Shown here piece by piece: positions 52,046 to 60,479 of a stretch of 64,000 nucleotides of DNA; within the stretch, counting starts at the first letter, position 1; each line of letters begins with the position of its first letter. The position numbers and the translations under genes are program-made. The notes beneath the pieces were generated by a model. The model did not search any database, had not been told where the DNA came from, and saw only the letters and a list, made by a program, of their open reading frames with translations. This DNA comes from Devosia ginsengisoli (GTDB lineage: Bacteria; Pseudomonadota; Alphaproteobacteria; Rhizobiales; Devosiaceae): positions 3,102,501-3,166,500 of the forward strand of contig NZ_CP042304.1 of assembly GCF_007859655.1 (NCBI RefSeq), given 5' to 3'.

Positions 52046-52488
52046 TTGATGCTCTTTCCTTCCGCATCAGGCAGGAACAACCGAAGCAGCTCGATTTCGC
52101 CATGCACATGCCGGCGCATGCTGCCGAAAAAGGACCGCAGCAGATAACCCACTGCGTCCGGCGACAGTGTCGAGCGGCCCGCGACGAAGCTCTGCAGGGC
52201 CTCGCTCACCTCGCCCACCGTGTCGCTGTCGGAGAGGTGCTCCCGCCGCAGCCGCGCCATGGTCCGATCCAGTTCGGGCCGGTGCGATGCCACGAGAATG
52301 GGAAACAGCACGGCTTCCTCCAGCTCATGGGTGTTCTCGACCAGCGCTTCGAGCGCATCGGCCGTCGCCAGGCACAGGCGTGCGTCGGGATGGGGCAGGC
52401 TGTCGGCAATCGCCTCCAGCGCATCGCAAAGGTCGAGCAGGCTCCGATAATTCTGCTCAAGCTGTCCTGTCTTGCCGTGCGGCACCAC
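52042..52488 (-). CDS. Hemerythrin-like (HHE) domain protein
   Basis: A 148-residue four-helix protein of the hemerythrin HHE type. Likely iron ligands appear in NTHELEEAVLFPIL (His and Glu), LRREHLSD and RRHVHGEIELLRLFLP (HxxxE). The first-helix His is replaced in LEQNYRSLLDLCDALEA, so the di-iron site may be altered. Such proteins sense or buffer O2 and NO. The start is one of GTG 52488/52485 or TTG 52491, with GGGAGGAG upstream. The Fnr-type box at 52550 is 62 nt upstream. It is the first gene of hemerythrin-nnrU-hemN. Confidence 0.8.
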   Translation of the reverse strand: MVPHGKTGQLEQNYRSLLDLCDALEAIADSLPHPDARLCLATADALEALVENTHELEEAVLFPILVASHRPELDRTMARLRREHLSDSDTVGEVSEALQSFVAGRSTLSPDAVGYLLRSFFGSMRRHVHGEIELLRLFLPDAEGKSIN

Positions 52489-52549
52489 CAACGAGCTCCT
52501 CCCGCCGCCTGTTATCCGGCCACCATAGCAGGACAAAAAGCCCGGGCGT

Positions 52550-52563
52550 TTGACCCCGATCAA
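52550..52563. promoter_or_regulatory. Fnr/FixK-type box, hemerythrin/globin-like divergent promoter
   Basis: TTGACCCCGATCAA differs from the Fnr consensus TTGAT-N4-ATCAA at one position, the best match of the five boxes in this region. It lies 62 nt upstream of the hemerythrin-like start and 64 nt upstream of the globin-like ATG, positioned to control both. Confidence 0.75.
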
Positions 52564-52626
52564 CTTCATCATGGTTTGGCGGGCTAGAGTGTGCCATGCC
52601 GGGAGCCAGCCGAGACGTCGCCATTC

Positions 52627-53082
52627 ATGCCCTTTCCACCCTTCGCCCCCTCCGTTTATTTCGATGAAGCCGATCTCGCCGCGCTGGTCGCCGAGTTCAG
52701 CGAGCGGGTGCGACGCAATCCGGATCTGCGCCCGGCCATGGACCGGCTGGTGGGTAATCGCTGGGAAGAGGCGGAAGAGGCGGCGGCATCCTTTCTGCAG
52801 GCAACTCTGTTCCTGGAGAAGCGCCCCGACGTGGATGGCGACTGGCTGGCCAGATCCATCCGCATGCTCGATGGCGCGACGATCGATCAGTTGACCGATA
52901 TCCTGCTCGATTGCGCCCTGGTCGTCCTGCCGCTGCATAGCGCCGCCGTGGTGGCGGAAGTCAGCGATGCGCTGGCGCGGCTGCTCAAGGACGTGGTCAT
53001 CCATGATGGCGTGATGCGCCAGCGGCTCCTGCTCAAGGTCCAGTCGCGGCTGGCCGCCGGCGCACTGATGAGCGGTATCTAG
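52627..53082 (+). CDS. Small helical, truncated-globin-like protein
   Basis: A 151-residue, all-helical protein. The pattern DLAALVAEFSERVRRNPDLR, then RLVGNRWEEAEEAAASFLQA, resembles the B-to-E helix region of group III truncated haemoglobins (a RV..DP.L...F....W..H....FW series). The expected haem-binding His and aromatic distal residues are not evident, so this may be a haem-free relative or an unrelated helical protein. It starts at ATG 52627, or GTG 52591, downstream of the Fnr-type box, and its stop overlaps the convergent ccoS stop. It is likely a low-oxygen-induced single gene. Confidence 0.7.
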   Translation: MPFPPFAPSVYFDEADLAALVAEFSERVRRNPDLRPAMDRLVGNRWEEAEEAAASFLQATLFLEKRPDVDGDWLARSIRMLDGATIDQLTDILLDCALVVLPLHSAAVVAEVSDALARLLKDVVIHDGVMRQRLLLKVQSRLAAGALMSGI

Positions 53083-53252
53083 GAATTGTTCTTCTGCTGG
53101 TCGCGGCGCGGCTCGTCATCCTCATAGAGAATCCGTTCGGCGGCGCCGTCGAGATCGTCATATTGCCCATCCCGCAGCGTCCAGAGGAACACAACGAGCC
53201 CAATGGCACCCAGGACGATCGAAATGGGGATCAGGTAGAAAAAGTCGCTCAT
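53079..53252 (-). CDS. ccoS: cbb3 oxidase maturation protein CcoS
   Basis: A 57-residue single-helix protein: DFFYLIPISIVLGAIGLVVF, then LWTLRDGQYDDLDGAAERIL, the CcoS signature. It is needed for insertion of copper/haem into the catalytic subunit of cbb3 oxidase. The ATG overlaps the ccoI stop by 4 nt. The longer frame to 53309 is the wrong start. The gene ends in a CTAG shared with the convergent globin-like gene. Confidence 0.93.
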   Translation of the reverse strand: MSDFFYLIPISIVLGAIGLVVFLWTLRDGQYDDLDGAAERILYEDDEPRRDQQKNNS

Positions 53253-55500
53253 GGCCGCACCGCCACGGCCTGGTGCAGCGGCCAGCGATAGAAGCGATAG
53301 CCGCCCCAACCCAGCCGCAAGGCGTTCAGCACCACGACAATGGACGACAGCGACATGGCGATGGCGGCAATGAACGGATTGACATAGCCGGCAATGGCGA
53401 TGGGCAGGGCGATGGCATTGTAGAGCGCCGAGAGCGCAAAATTCTGCCGCACCAGCCGCCCGGCATCGCGCGCCACGGCCAAAGCCAGCGGCACGGCCGA
53501 CAAATCATCGTGCAGGAAGACGAAATCGGCCGCGCTGCGTCCCACATCGGCCGCACTCGACGGGGCCATGGAGACATGCGCCGCCATCAGAGCCGGGGCG
53601 TCGTTGAGCCCATCGCCCACCATGAGCACTTTGCGGCCTTCGGCCCGCAGGGCCGTGATACGGTCTGCCTTGCCGCCCGGCAATACGCCACCCGCGCTGT
53701 CCGCGATCTGCAATTCGTCGGCCACATCAGCGACGGCCTTGCTGGTATCACCCGAGACGATTTCGACCGCTAGCCCGGCTTCGCGCAAGGCAGAGACCGC
53801 GCTGTGCGCACCGGCCCGCAAACCATCGGCAAAGGCGAAGCGGGCCAGTTCCATGCCATTGCGGCTCAGTACCGTGCCACCGGCACCCTCCGCATCCGAC
53901 AAGGCCCAGTCGGCGCGACCAAGGCGGTAGCGGTCATCGCCCAGCAGGGCCTCAACGCCAAATCCGGGCAACTCGCTGATAGTGGTGAAGCCCGGCATGG
54001 CGCCGAGGCCCGCGCCTGCCCTGGTGATGGCGCGCGAATAGGGGTGGCGCGAATGGACCGCCAGCGCCGCAGCCTGCGCCAGTGTTTCCGGCGCGATATC
54101 GCCCAGGTCGAGCAATTGCGGCGAACCCAGGGTCAGCGTGCCCGTCTTGTCGAAAACCACGCTGTCCACCTCAGCCAGCCGCTCCAGCGCCGAGCCATCC
54201 TTGACCATGATGCCGGCATCAAACAGGCGCCGCGCCGCCACGACCTGCACCATGGGCACGGCCAGGCCGAGCGCGCAGGGGCAGGTGATGATGAGCACCG
54301 CAATGGCCACGGTGACGGCATTGTGCAGGTCGCCATTGAAAGCCATCCAACCGAGGAATGCCGCAAAGGCTGCCAGATGCACGATCGGCGAATAGAGTTC
54401 AGCGGCGCGGTCGGCGATGCGGCGATAGCGGTTGCGCCCGCTTTCGGCCACTTCCATCAGCCGCACCATCTGCGCCAGCGTCGAATCCTGCTCCCCCGCC
54501 GCGGCGCTTATGGTCAGCGGCCCGGTAAGGTTCAGCACCCCGGCTTCAAGCCGGGTGCCCGCCTCGGCCGCCACCGGCAGGCTTTCCCCGCTGATCAGGC
54601 TCCGGTCGAGGTCCGATGCGCCGCTCAGCACCACCGCATCGACCGGCACGCGCTCGCCGGCCGCCAGCAGGATCGTCATGCCGGGCATGATCTCGCGCAA
54701 AGGCAGATATTCCGGGGCGCCATTGTCGCCGAGCACCAGCGCGCCGCGCGGAGCGAGTTTTGCCAGACCCTTGACCGCGGTGCGCGCACGCTCCCGCATC
54801 ACATGGTCGAGCGTGCGCCCGATCAGCAGGAAGAAGATCAGCGACACGGTCGCGTCGTAATAGACCTCCTGCCCCGAATGGATCGTGTCATAGAGGCTCA
54901 GCGCAAAGGCCAGCGCGATGCCGATGGTGATCGGTACATCCATATTGGTCCGGCCATGGCTTATGGCGTTCCAGGCCGAGCGATAGAAAACCCGCCCCGA
55001 ATAGAGCAAAGCCGGCAGGGTCAATCCGGCGCAGATCCAGTGGAGGATATCGCGCGTCGCACCATCGGCGCCCGACCAGACCGAGCCCGACAGCATCATG
55101 ATATTCATCGAGGCAAAAGCGGCCACGGCCAATGCCCGGATCAGGCCCGGCAAGGTGCGATCTTTCTGGCTATCCTCGGTCTCGTAGAGATGGGGCTCAT
55201 AGCCTAGCCCGACCAATGTCTCGACCATGGCGGGCGGCGCGCCCCCACGGGCCAGCGAATAGCGACGCGCTTGGTCGAAAGATTTACCCGCGCCGAATCC
55301 ACGCCCTCGAGCGCGTTCAGCGCCTTTTCGATGGTCTGGATGCAGCCGCCGCAATGCACTGCCGGCACCGACAGGTCGGTCTGTCGCATTCCCTTACCGA
55401 TGTCGCGGCTGGCCAGTCTTATTTCATCATCCGAAGGGCCGCGCCGGATCGGACCGGCAGCGGCCTCGATAAATTCCGGCGGCGGCAGGCAGCAGCTCAT
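53249..55500 (-). pseudogene. ccoI: Copper-exporting P-type ATPase CcoI/FixI, broken by a one-base deletion
   Basis: CcoI supplies copper for assembly of cbb3 oxidase. The first frame (from 55500) carries an HMA domain with VHCGGCIQTIEKALNALEG and ends ...RVAIRWP. A run of five Cs (plus-strand 55242-55246) then shifts the frame. The second frame goes on with GGAPPAMVETLVGLGYEPHL. It carries six or more membrane helices, the ion channel motif CPCALGLAVPM, the phosphorylation site DKTGTLTLG and GDGLNDAPALMAAHVSMAPS. One restored base gives 750 residues, the usual CcoI length. It is coupled to ccoS by a 4-nt overlap. Confidence 0.85.
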
Positions 55501-55503
55501 GGT

Positions 55504-56301
55504 CTAGTCCCGCACCGCCGCATAGGCATGCCAGGTGGCGTGGCCGAGCAGCGGGAAGATGATGATGAGCCCAATCAAAGCCGTCCCTAGGCTGAGCAGG
55601 GTCAGCACCAGGATAATGGCGCCCCAGAGCAGGGCCGCGGGCAGGTTGTTCCACACCAGCGACATGGACATGGCCATGGCCGAAAAGGCGTCGAGCTTCC
55701 TGTCCAGCAGCATGGGAATGGAAAAGGCGCTGATGGCGAAGGAAAAGGCGGCGAACAGCCCACCGATCGCCGTGCCCGTCACCAGCATGGTCAGGCCCAC
55801 GGGCGTCGTGAACAGCATGGCCACGATATGGTCGAAGCCGGGGAAAGGCCGCCAGCCGAAGAACAGCGCATAGAGCAGCACGGCGGCGCGCATCCAGACC
55901 AGCATCAGCGTCAGCAGGATGGCGCCGACAAACAGCAGATGCGTGCCCGCACCGCGACCGGGAAACAGCATGCGCCACAGGGAAACGGGCTCGCCCGCCT
56001 CCAGCCGCCGGCTCTTTTCATAAAGCCCGGTGGCCAGCAACGGCCCGACCACGAGAAAGCCCGACAGAGCCGGGAACAGAACCTGCGTCCAGCCGAAATT
56101 GACCATGGCGGCGATGACCAGCAGGGAGAGCAGAGCCACGCCCAGTCCATAGAGCAGGCTGGGCAGCGGCTTGGTCCACAGGTCGCGCCAGCCCAAAGCC
56201 AGCCAGCGGAAAGCGGCGCTGGCCTTCAGGTGCCGGTTGTGATCGACCGCCTTGGGCAGGGGCGCCACATGGGCAGGAATGGGATGCAGCGTCTTGGCCA
56301 T
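55504..56301 (-). CDS. DUF2189-domain membrane protein
   Basis: A 265-residue inner-membrane protein with six hydrophobic helices and the DUF2189 layout: FRWLALGWRDLWTKPLPSLL at the start, LFPALSGFLVVGPLLATGLY, and a C-terminal GLIIIFPLLGHATWHAYAAV. The family has no assigned reaction. It is placed between the 71-residue membrane protein and ccoI, 3 nt before the latter, so it is part of the cbb3 operon in the position usually held by ccoG or ccoH. A maturation or copper-related role is a context-based guess. Confidence 0.85.
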   Translation of the reverse strand: MAKTLHPIPAHVAPLPKAVDHNRHLKASAAFRWLALGWRDLWTKPLPSLLYGLGVALLSLLVIAAMVNFGWTQVLFPALSGFLVVGPLLATGLYEKSRRLEAGEPVSLWRMLFPGRGAGTHLLFVGAILLTLMLVWMRAAVLLYALFFGWRPFPGFDHIVAMLFTTPVGLTMLVTGTAIGGLFAAFSFAISAFSIPMLLDRKLDAFSAMAMSMSLVWNNLPAALLWGAIILVLTLLSLGTALIGLIIIFPLLGHATWHAYAAVRD

Positions 56302-56321
56302 GGGCGAATTCCCTTTATTGG

Positions 56322-56537
56322 TCAGCAGGCCGATTTGGCGGCGCGATAGGTGCCATGTTCGCCTTCGCCCTTGAGATGGGCCACGCAGTCGGGCTGCGAG
56401 GAGAAGGCGACATAGACGAGGTGGGCATTGGCGGCCAGCAGCACGCCGACGATCACGATGGCGGCGATGGCCAGCATGCGGCGCGTGCTGCGCCGGCGTC
56501 GGTCGTCGCTGTCATGGGCAAGCGTCGGCGTGCTCAT
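56322..56537 (-). CDS. Small membrane protein, possible reduced CcoH/FixH
   Basis: A 71-residue protein with one hydrophobic helix (RMLAIAAIVIVGVLLAANAH) followed by LVYVAFSSQPDCVAHLKGEG. The helix-to-AxNAxxVYxAxxS pattern resembles the N-terminal helix of FixH/CcoH, but the periplasmic domain of CcoH is absent and two Cys are present instead. It overlaps the ccoP stop by 4 nt and precedes the DUF2189 gene by 20 nt. It could be a shortened functional replacement of CcoH or an unrelated small subunit. Confidence 0.75.
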   Translation of the reverse strand: MSTPTLAHDSDDRRRRSTRRMLAIAAIVIVGVLLAANAHLVYVAFSSQPDCVAHLKGEGEHGTYRAAKSAC

Positions 56538-57415
56538 TGTTCATTGGCCCGCAGGTCGAGAACATAGAGCGTCAGCAGCTTGATATGGGTGGGCGACAGC
56601 CGCCCTTCCCATGAGGGCATGGTGCCGGCGCGGCCATAATAGACCGAGTGGCGGATCGTGGCGCGGTCGCCGCCATAGGTCCAGTAATGGTCGGTCAGGT
56701 TGGGCGCACCGGTATCGGTCATCCCCCTGGCGTCCTCGCCATGGCAGCCAGCGCAATTGTCGGCGAAGATGCTGGCACCGGCGGCCAGCATGCCGGCATC
56801 CATGCCCGCCGCCAGTTCCGGCTGCGACAGGGTCTCGACATAGCTCACCACGGCATCGATATCGGCGCGTGCCAGCATCTGGTCGCGGCCAAAGGCCAGC
56901 ATCTGGGCATAGCGCGCTTCCGGGCTGGTGCCGTTGATGCCGACACGAATGGTCTCGGCCACGGTTTCGGGATCGTCGCCCCACATGACGGGAGCCGCGA
57001 CGAGGTTGGGATAGCCGGGATTGCCCCGGGCATTGGTGCCGTGGCAGGCGGCGCAATTGTCGCCGAACAGGGCTGCGCCGGTTTCCCGCACGATGGCCAT
57101 GAGGTCCGGATCGGCCTGGATGGTCGCGAAGTCCTCGCTATCGATGCGGCTGGTCCAGCTTTCCCGCTCGACCGCCGCCTCTTCCACGCTCTGCGTCACG
57201 GCCACGCGCTGGTCCACGCCGAGCAATCCGCGGAAATAGCCGTTGATGCCCGGCCAGCTCGGCATCAGCACCGTCCAGCTGACGGAGAAAATGGTGGCGG
57301 TGATGAGGAAGGCCCAAAGGATGCTCGGAACCGGCGTATTGAGTTCCTTGATGCCGTTCCACTCATGCCCGGTGGTCATCTGCCCCGAGACTTTGTCGCG
57401 TTCTAGCCGCGCCAT
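56534..57415 (-). CDS. ccoP: cbb3-type cytochrome c oxidase subunit III, CcoP (dihaem)
   Basis: A 293-residue membrane-anchored dihaem cytochrome c. It has an N-terminal cytosolic part with GHEWNGIKELNTPVPSILWA, a helix LWAFLITATIFSVSWTVLMP and two haem sites, CAACH at 121-125 and CAGCH at 221-225, with axial Met candidates between them. It passes electrons from cytochrome c to the CcoO/CcoN core. Its ATG lies inside the ccoQ 3' end (13-nt overlap). Confidence 0.96.
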   Translation of the reverse strand: MARLERDKVSGQMTTGHEWNGIKELNTPVPSILWAFLITATIFSVSWTVLMPSWPGINGYFRGLLGVDQRVAVTQSVEEAAVERESWTSRIDSEDFATIQADPDLMAIVRETGAALFGDNCAACHGTNARGNPGYPNLVAAPVMWGDDPETVAETIRVGINGTSPEARYAQMLAFGRDQMLARADIDAVVSYVETLSQPELAAGMDAGMLAAGASIFADNCAGCHGEDARGMTDTGAPNLTDHYWTYGGDRATIRHSVYYGRAGTMPSWEGRLSPTHIKLLTLYVLDLRANEQ

Positions 57416-57579
57416 GGCCGGTCCTCCTCTTCCAGAACAGGGCGTTTGGCGGCTTCGTCAAAGCCCTTCTTGTTGGATGGCCAATAGGTCCAGACCAGCG
57501 CGATCACGCTGAGCGCAACGAGATAGAACAGGCCGAACGACTTGGAAAAGCCGACGACGGTGTCGTGGTCGAATGGCAT
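57403..57579 (-). CDS. ccoQ: cbb3-type cytochrome c oxidase subunit IV, CcoQ
   Basis: A 58-residue single-helix subunit read directly from the sequence: MPFDHDTVVGFSKSFGLFYL, then a hydrophobic VALSVIALVWTYWP and an acidic C-terminus RPVLEEEDRPWRG. The length, the WPxNKxxFDEAA segment and the position between ccoO and ccoP identify CcoQ, which stabilises the CcoP contact. Its ATG overlaps the ccoO TAA by one nucleotide. Confidence 0.93.
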   Translation of the reverse strand: MPFDHDTVVGFSKSFGLFYLVALSVIALVWTYWPSNKKGFDEAAKRPVLEEEDRPWRG

Positions 57580-58307
57580 TATTCGGCCTCCGGCTGGGGT
57601 TGGTGGGCGGCGTCGGTCAGGTTGCCGAGCACCTGCAGATAGGCGACCAGCGCATCCATGTCGGTCAGGCGGGTCGCTTCGCCGTCGAACAGGCGGATAT
57701 TGGTGGCGTCGCCATAGCGTTCCGCCACGCCGCCGGCGGCGGCGCTATCAGGGTTGGCCTGGCCATAGGCGTCGAGCGAGGCATTGGCGATCTGCTCGTC
57801 GGTATAGGGTACGCCCACCGCGCGCAGGGCCGCCAGGTGCTCGCCCAGATCGTCGGCCTGCAACTGGTCGCGCAGCAGCCAGCGATAGGCGGGCATCTTG
57901 GATTCAGGCACCAGGTCGCGCGGATTGTTGAGATGGGTGGTGTGCCAGGCGTCGGAATATTTGTTGCCCAGCCGCGCCAGGTCCGGCCCGGTGCGCTTGG
58001 AACCCCAGAGCTGGGGGTGGTCGTAGCTCGACTCCACCGCCAGCGAATAGGGCCCGTAGCGCTCGACTTCGTCGCGCAGCGTGCGGATCATCTGGCTGTG
58101 GCAGGCATAGCACCCTTCGCGGATATAGATGTTGCGCCCGGCCACTTCGAGCGGAGTATAGACGCGCATATCGGGCGCCTGCTCCACCGTTTCGTCGATG
58201 GTGAAGAGCGGCGCGATCTCGATCAGGCCGCCGATCGAGGCGACGAGCACGATGAAGGCGACCAGGCCGACCGCACTGCGTTCGAGGTTATAGTGTAGGC
58301 CGAACAT
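57579..58307 (-). CDS. ccoO: cbb3-type cytochrome c oxidase subunit II, CcoO (monohaem)
   Basis: A 242-residue subunit with one N-terminal membrane helix (LVAFIVLVASIGGLIEIAPL) and a single haem c site CYACH at residues 66-70, followed by SQMIRTLRDEVERYGPYSLA. The TPLEVAGRNIYIREG segment before it is diagnostic. It carries electrons from CcoP to the catalytic subunit. It follows ccoN by 5 nt. Confidence 0.96.
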   Translation of the reverse strand: MFGLHYNLERSAVGLVAFIVLVASIGGLIEIAPLFTIDETVEQAPDMRVYTPLEVAGRNIYIREGCYACHSQMIRTLRDEVERYGPYSLAVESSYDHPQLWGSKRTGPDLARLGNKYSDAWHTTHLNNPRDLVPESKMPAYRWLLRDQLQADDLGEHLAALRAVGVPYTDEQIANASLDAYGQANPDSAAAGGVAERYGDATNIRLFDGEATRLTDMDALVAYLQVLGNLTDAAHQPQPEAE

Positions 58308-58312
58308 GGATC

Positions 58313-59956
58313 TTACTCTCCGGCTTGCATTGCGGGCTGGACGGGGATGTCGAGCGCGGCATCGTCAGGTGCCGGAGCCGGCATGCGGATGGTCATGATG
58401 ACGTTGTAGAGCGCGACAAGGGCGCCGAGCAGGAACAGCAGGCCACCGAAGGCGCGGGCGATGTAATAGGGATGCATCGCCACCAGGCTATCGATGAACG
58501 AATAGGTCAGGCCCCCGCTCTCGGTATAGGTGCGCCACATCAGGCCCTGGATGACGCCCGAATTCCACATCGCGAAGACGTAGATAACGGTGCCCGACAG
58601 GGCGAGCCAGAAGTGAACCTCGACCAGCTTCTGCGAGTAGATGCGCTCGCGCTTGAACATGGACGGCACGATCGAATAGAGCGAGCCGAAGGTGATCATC
58701 GCCACCCAGCCCAGCGCCCCGGCATGCACATGGCCGATGGTCCAGTCAGTATAGTGGCTGAGGGAATTGACCGCGCGGATGGCCATGAACGAGCCTTCGA
58801 ACGTGGTGATGCCGTAGAAGATCGCGGCCAAAGCCATGAAGCGGAGCACCGCGTCGTCGCGCACCTTGTGCCAGGCCCCGTTCAGCGTCAGCAGGGCATT
58901 GCCCGCCGAGGCCCAACTGGGCACCAGCAGCACGACCGAGAAGGCCATGCCTAGTGTCTGCACCCAATGGGGGAGAGCCGTGTAATGCAGGTGGTGCGAG
59001 CCGGCCCACATATACATGAAGGTGATGCCCCAGAAGCTGATGATCGACATCCGGTAGGAGAAGATCGGCCGGCCGGCGCGCTTGGGCAGGTAGTAGTACA
59101 TCATGCCCAGAAAGCCCGCGGTGAGGAAGAAGGCCACCGCGTTATGGCCATACCACCACTGCGTCATGGCATCCTGCACGCCCGAGAACAGCGAATAGGA
59201 TTTGGCGCTGCCGAAGGACACCGGCACGGCCAGGTTGTTGACGATATGCAGGATGGCCACGACCAGGATGAAGGCCATGTAATACCAGTTGGCCACATAG
59301 ATGTGCGGCTCCTTCCGGCGGGCCAGGGTCCGCATATAGATGGCGAAATAGACCACCCAGACAATCACCAGCCAGATATCGGCATACCATTCGGGCTCGG
59401 CATATTCCTTGGACTGCGTCAGGCCCATCAGGTAGCCGCTGGCAGCGATGACGCAGAACAGGTTGTAGCCCAGCAGCACGAACCAGGGGCTGATCTGGTC
59501 GGGCAGGCGCGCGCGCGTGGTGCGCTGCAGCACATGGAAAGAGGTGGCGATCAGTGCATTGCCGCCGAAGCCGAAAATGACGCCTGACGTATGGACGGGA
59601 CGCAGGCGCCCGAAGCTCAGCCAAGGCACGTCGAACGTCATGTCCGGCCAGGCCAGCAGCGCCGCGACCCAGAAGCCGACGCCCATACCCACCACGGCCC
59701 AGAGCAGAGTGAGGATCAGGCCGACACGGGTCGGCGCGTCGTAATATTCGTTGAGCCGCTCGGGGTTGGGCTCGGGCGCGTCCCGGCCGCGCATCACGGC
59801 GACGAAGCCGCCGAGCCCCGCCGCCAGCACGATCCAGCCGTGGATGCCCAGCAGGTCGTTGCGGCCGCCAATGGCCATGGCCAGCCCCACCAGCCCGAGC
59901 GCTCCGAGGATCAGCATGGCCCAAAGCCGCTCGGTCCGCGTCAGATCTGCAATCAT
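58313..59956 (-). CDS. ccoN: cbb3-type cytochrome c oxidase subunit I, CcoN
   Basis: The 547-residue catalytic subunit with about 12 helices. It reduces O2 to water at the haem b3-CuB site with high affinity. His-containing segments typical of CcoN are readable: RPVHTSGVIFGFGGNALIAT, WWYGHNAVAFFLTAGFLGMM, GSHHLHYTALPHW and IGHVHAGALGWVAMITFGSL. I start at ATG 59956, with AGGGTGA upstream, giving the normal length; the longer frame to 60118 would run through the regulatory boxes. It leads the operon ccoN-O-Q-P-small protein-DUF2189-ccoI-ccoS. Confidence 0.96.
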   Translation of the reverse strand: MIADLTRTERLWAMLILGALGLVGLAMAIGGRNDLLGIHGWIVLAAGLGGFVAVMRGRDAPEPNPERLNEYYDAPTRVGLILTLLWAVVGMGVGFWVAALLAWPDMTFDVPWLSFGRLRPVHTSGVIFGFGGNALIATSFHVLQRTTRARLPDQISPWFVLLGYNLFCVIAASGYLMGLTQSKEYAEPEWYADIWLVIVWVVYFAIYMRTLARRKEPHIYVANWYYMAFILVVAILHIVNNLAVPVSFGSAKSYSLFSGVQDAMTQWWYGHNAVAFFLTAGFLGMMYYYLPKRAGRPIFSYRMSIISFWGITFMYMWAGSHHLHYTALPHWVQTLGMAFSVVLLVPSWASAGNALLTLNGAWHKVRDDAVLRFMALAAIFYGITTFEGSFMAIRAVNSLSHYTDWTIGHVHAGALGWVAMITFGSLYSIVPSMFKRERIYSQKLVEVHFWLALSGTVIYVFAMWNSGVIQGLMWRTYTESGGLTYSFIDSLVAMHPYYIARAFGGLLFLLGALVALYNVIMTIRMPAPAPDDAALDIPVQPAMQAGE

Positions 59957-60030
59957 GTTTTCACCCTGCCTCAACCCAGGCGTGAAGCCTGCCTTGCTGG
60001 CGAGCCGTAGCGGAAAAACCGCCCCGGTCT

Positions 60031-60044
60031 TTGATCCAGGACAA
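60031..60044. promoter_or_regulatory. Fnr/FixK-type box upstream of ccoN
   Basis: TTGATCCAGGACAA has a perfect left Fnr half-site TTGAT and the TTG-N8-CAA frame. It is 75 nt upstream of the ccoN ATG, the usual distance for activation of cbb3 operons by Fnr/FixK. Confidence 0.72.
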
Positions 60045-60104
60045 AGATCGCGCCGTATCGCGCCCGCATGTGCGCGCCGTGCCGCTCTGCAGCGATGATT
60101 TTGT

Positions 60105-60118
60105 TTGTCCGGCGACAA
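60105..60118. promoter_or_regulatory. Fnr/FixK-type box upstream of the DUF2249 operon
   Basis: TTGTCCGGCGACAA, extended on both sides to TTTGTC-CGGC-GACAAA, is a perfect 16-bp dyad. It lies 98 nt upstream of the DUF2249 ATG and 149 nt from ccoN, so with the box at 60031 it gives one site per divergent operon. Confidence 0.68.
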
Positions 60119-60215
60119 AGTGGCACGGCCCCGATAGCGCTAAGGCATGGTCCAGCCGGGTTCTTGGCCGCCGCCCGGCGCCTCCCCTGGGCGGCTATAC
60201 GGAGAATAGACCGCC

Positions 60216-60467
60216 ATGTCCGAAACCGAGGCTTTCCCCTCCTTCATCGATGTCCGCATCGTGCCGCCCGGCCAGCGCCATCCCCGCATCTTCGCCATGG
60301 CCCATGCGCTCGAAGTCGGGGAATCCTTCACCATCATCAACGACCACGACCCCAAACCCCTGCACTACCAGTTGCAGGCCGAATATCCCGGCCAGTTCTC
60401 CTGGACCTATCTCGAAAGCGGCCCGGAAGTCTGGCGCGTGGAGCTGGGCCGACAGGCCGAAGCCTGA
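60216..60467 (+). CDS. DUF2249-domain protein
   Basis: An 83-residue single DUF2249 domain: FIDVRIVPPGQRHPRIFAMA, HALEVGESFTIINDHDPKPL, HYQLQAEYPGQFSWTYLESG. The SirA/TusA-like fold and the NDHDPKPLHYQ motif are typical. DUF2249 proteins cluster with denitrification and NO-response genes and are suspected of redox or metal-cofactor roles. It is the first gene of a plus-strand operon divergent from ccoN, behind a TTG-N8-CAA box, and precedes the 452-residue membrane protein by 12 nt. Confidence 0.9.
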   Translation: MSETEAFPSFIDVRIVPPGQRHPRIFAMAHALEVGESFTIINDHDPKPLHYQLQAEYPGQFSWTYLESGPEVWRVELGRQAEA

Positions 60468-60479
60468 CGGGCGATTGCC

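Noticed and set aside
50016..52109. HemN reading frame extended upstream to 697 codons
   Set aside because: The extra 249 codons are the shadow of nnrU in another frame. HemN families start at the TDLIERYSAPVPRYTSYP segment, and the ATG at 51362 overlaps the nnrU stop.
53804..55207. A 467-codon open frame on the plus strand
   Set aside because: Antisense shadow of ccoI; the opposite strand has the complete P-type ATPase motifs.
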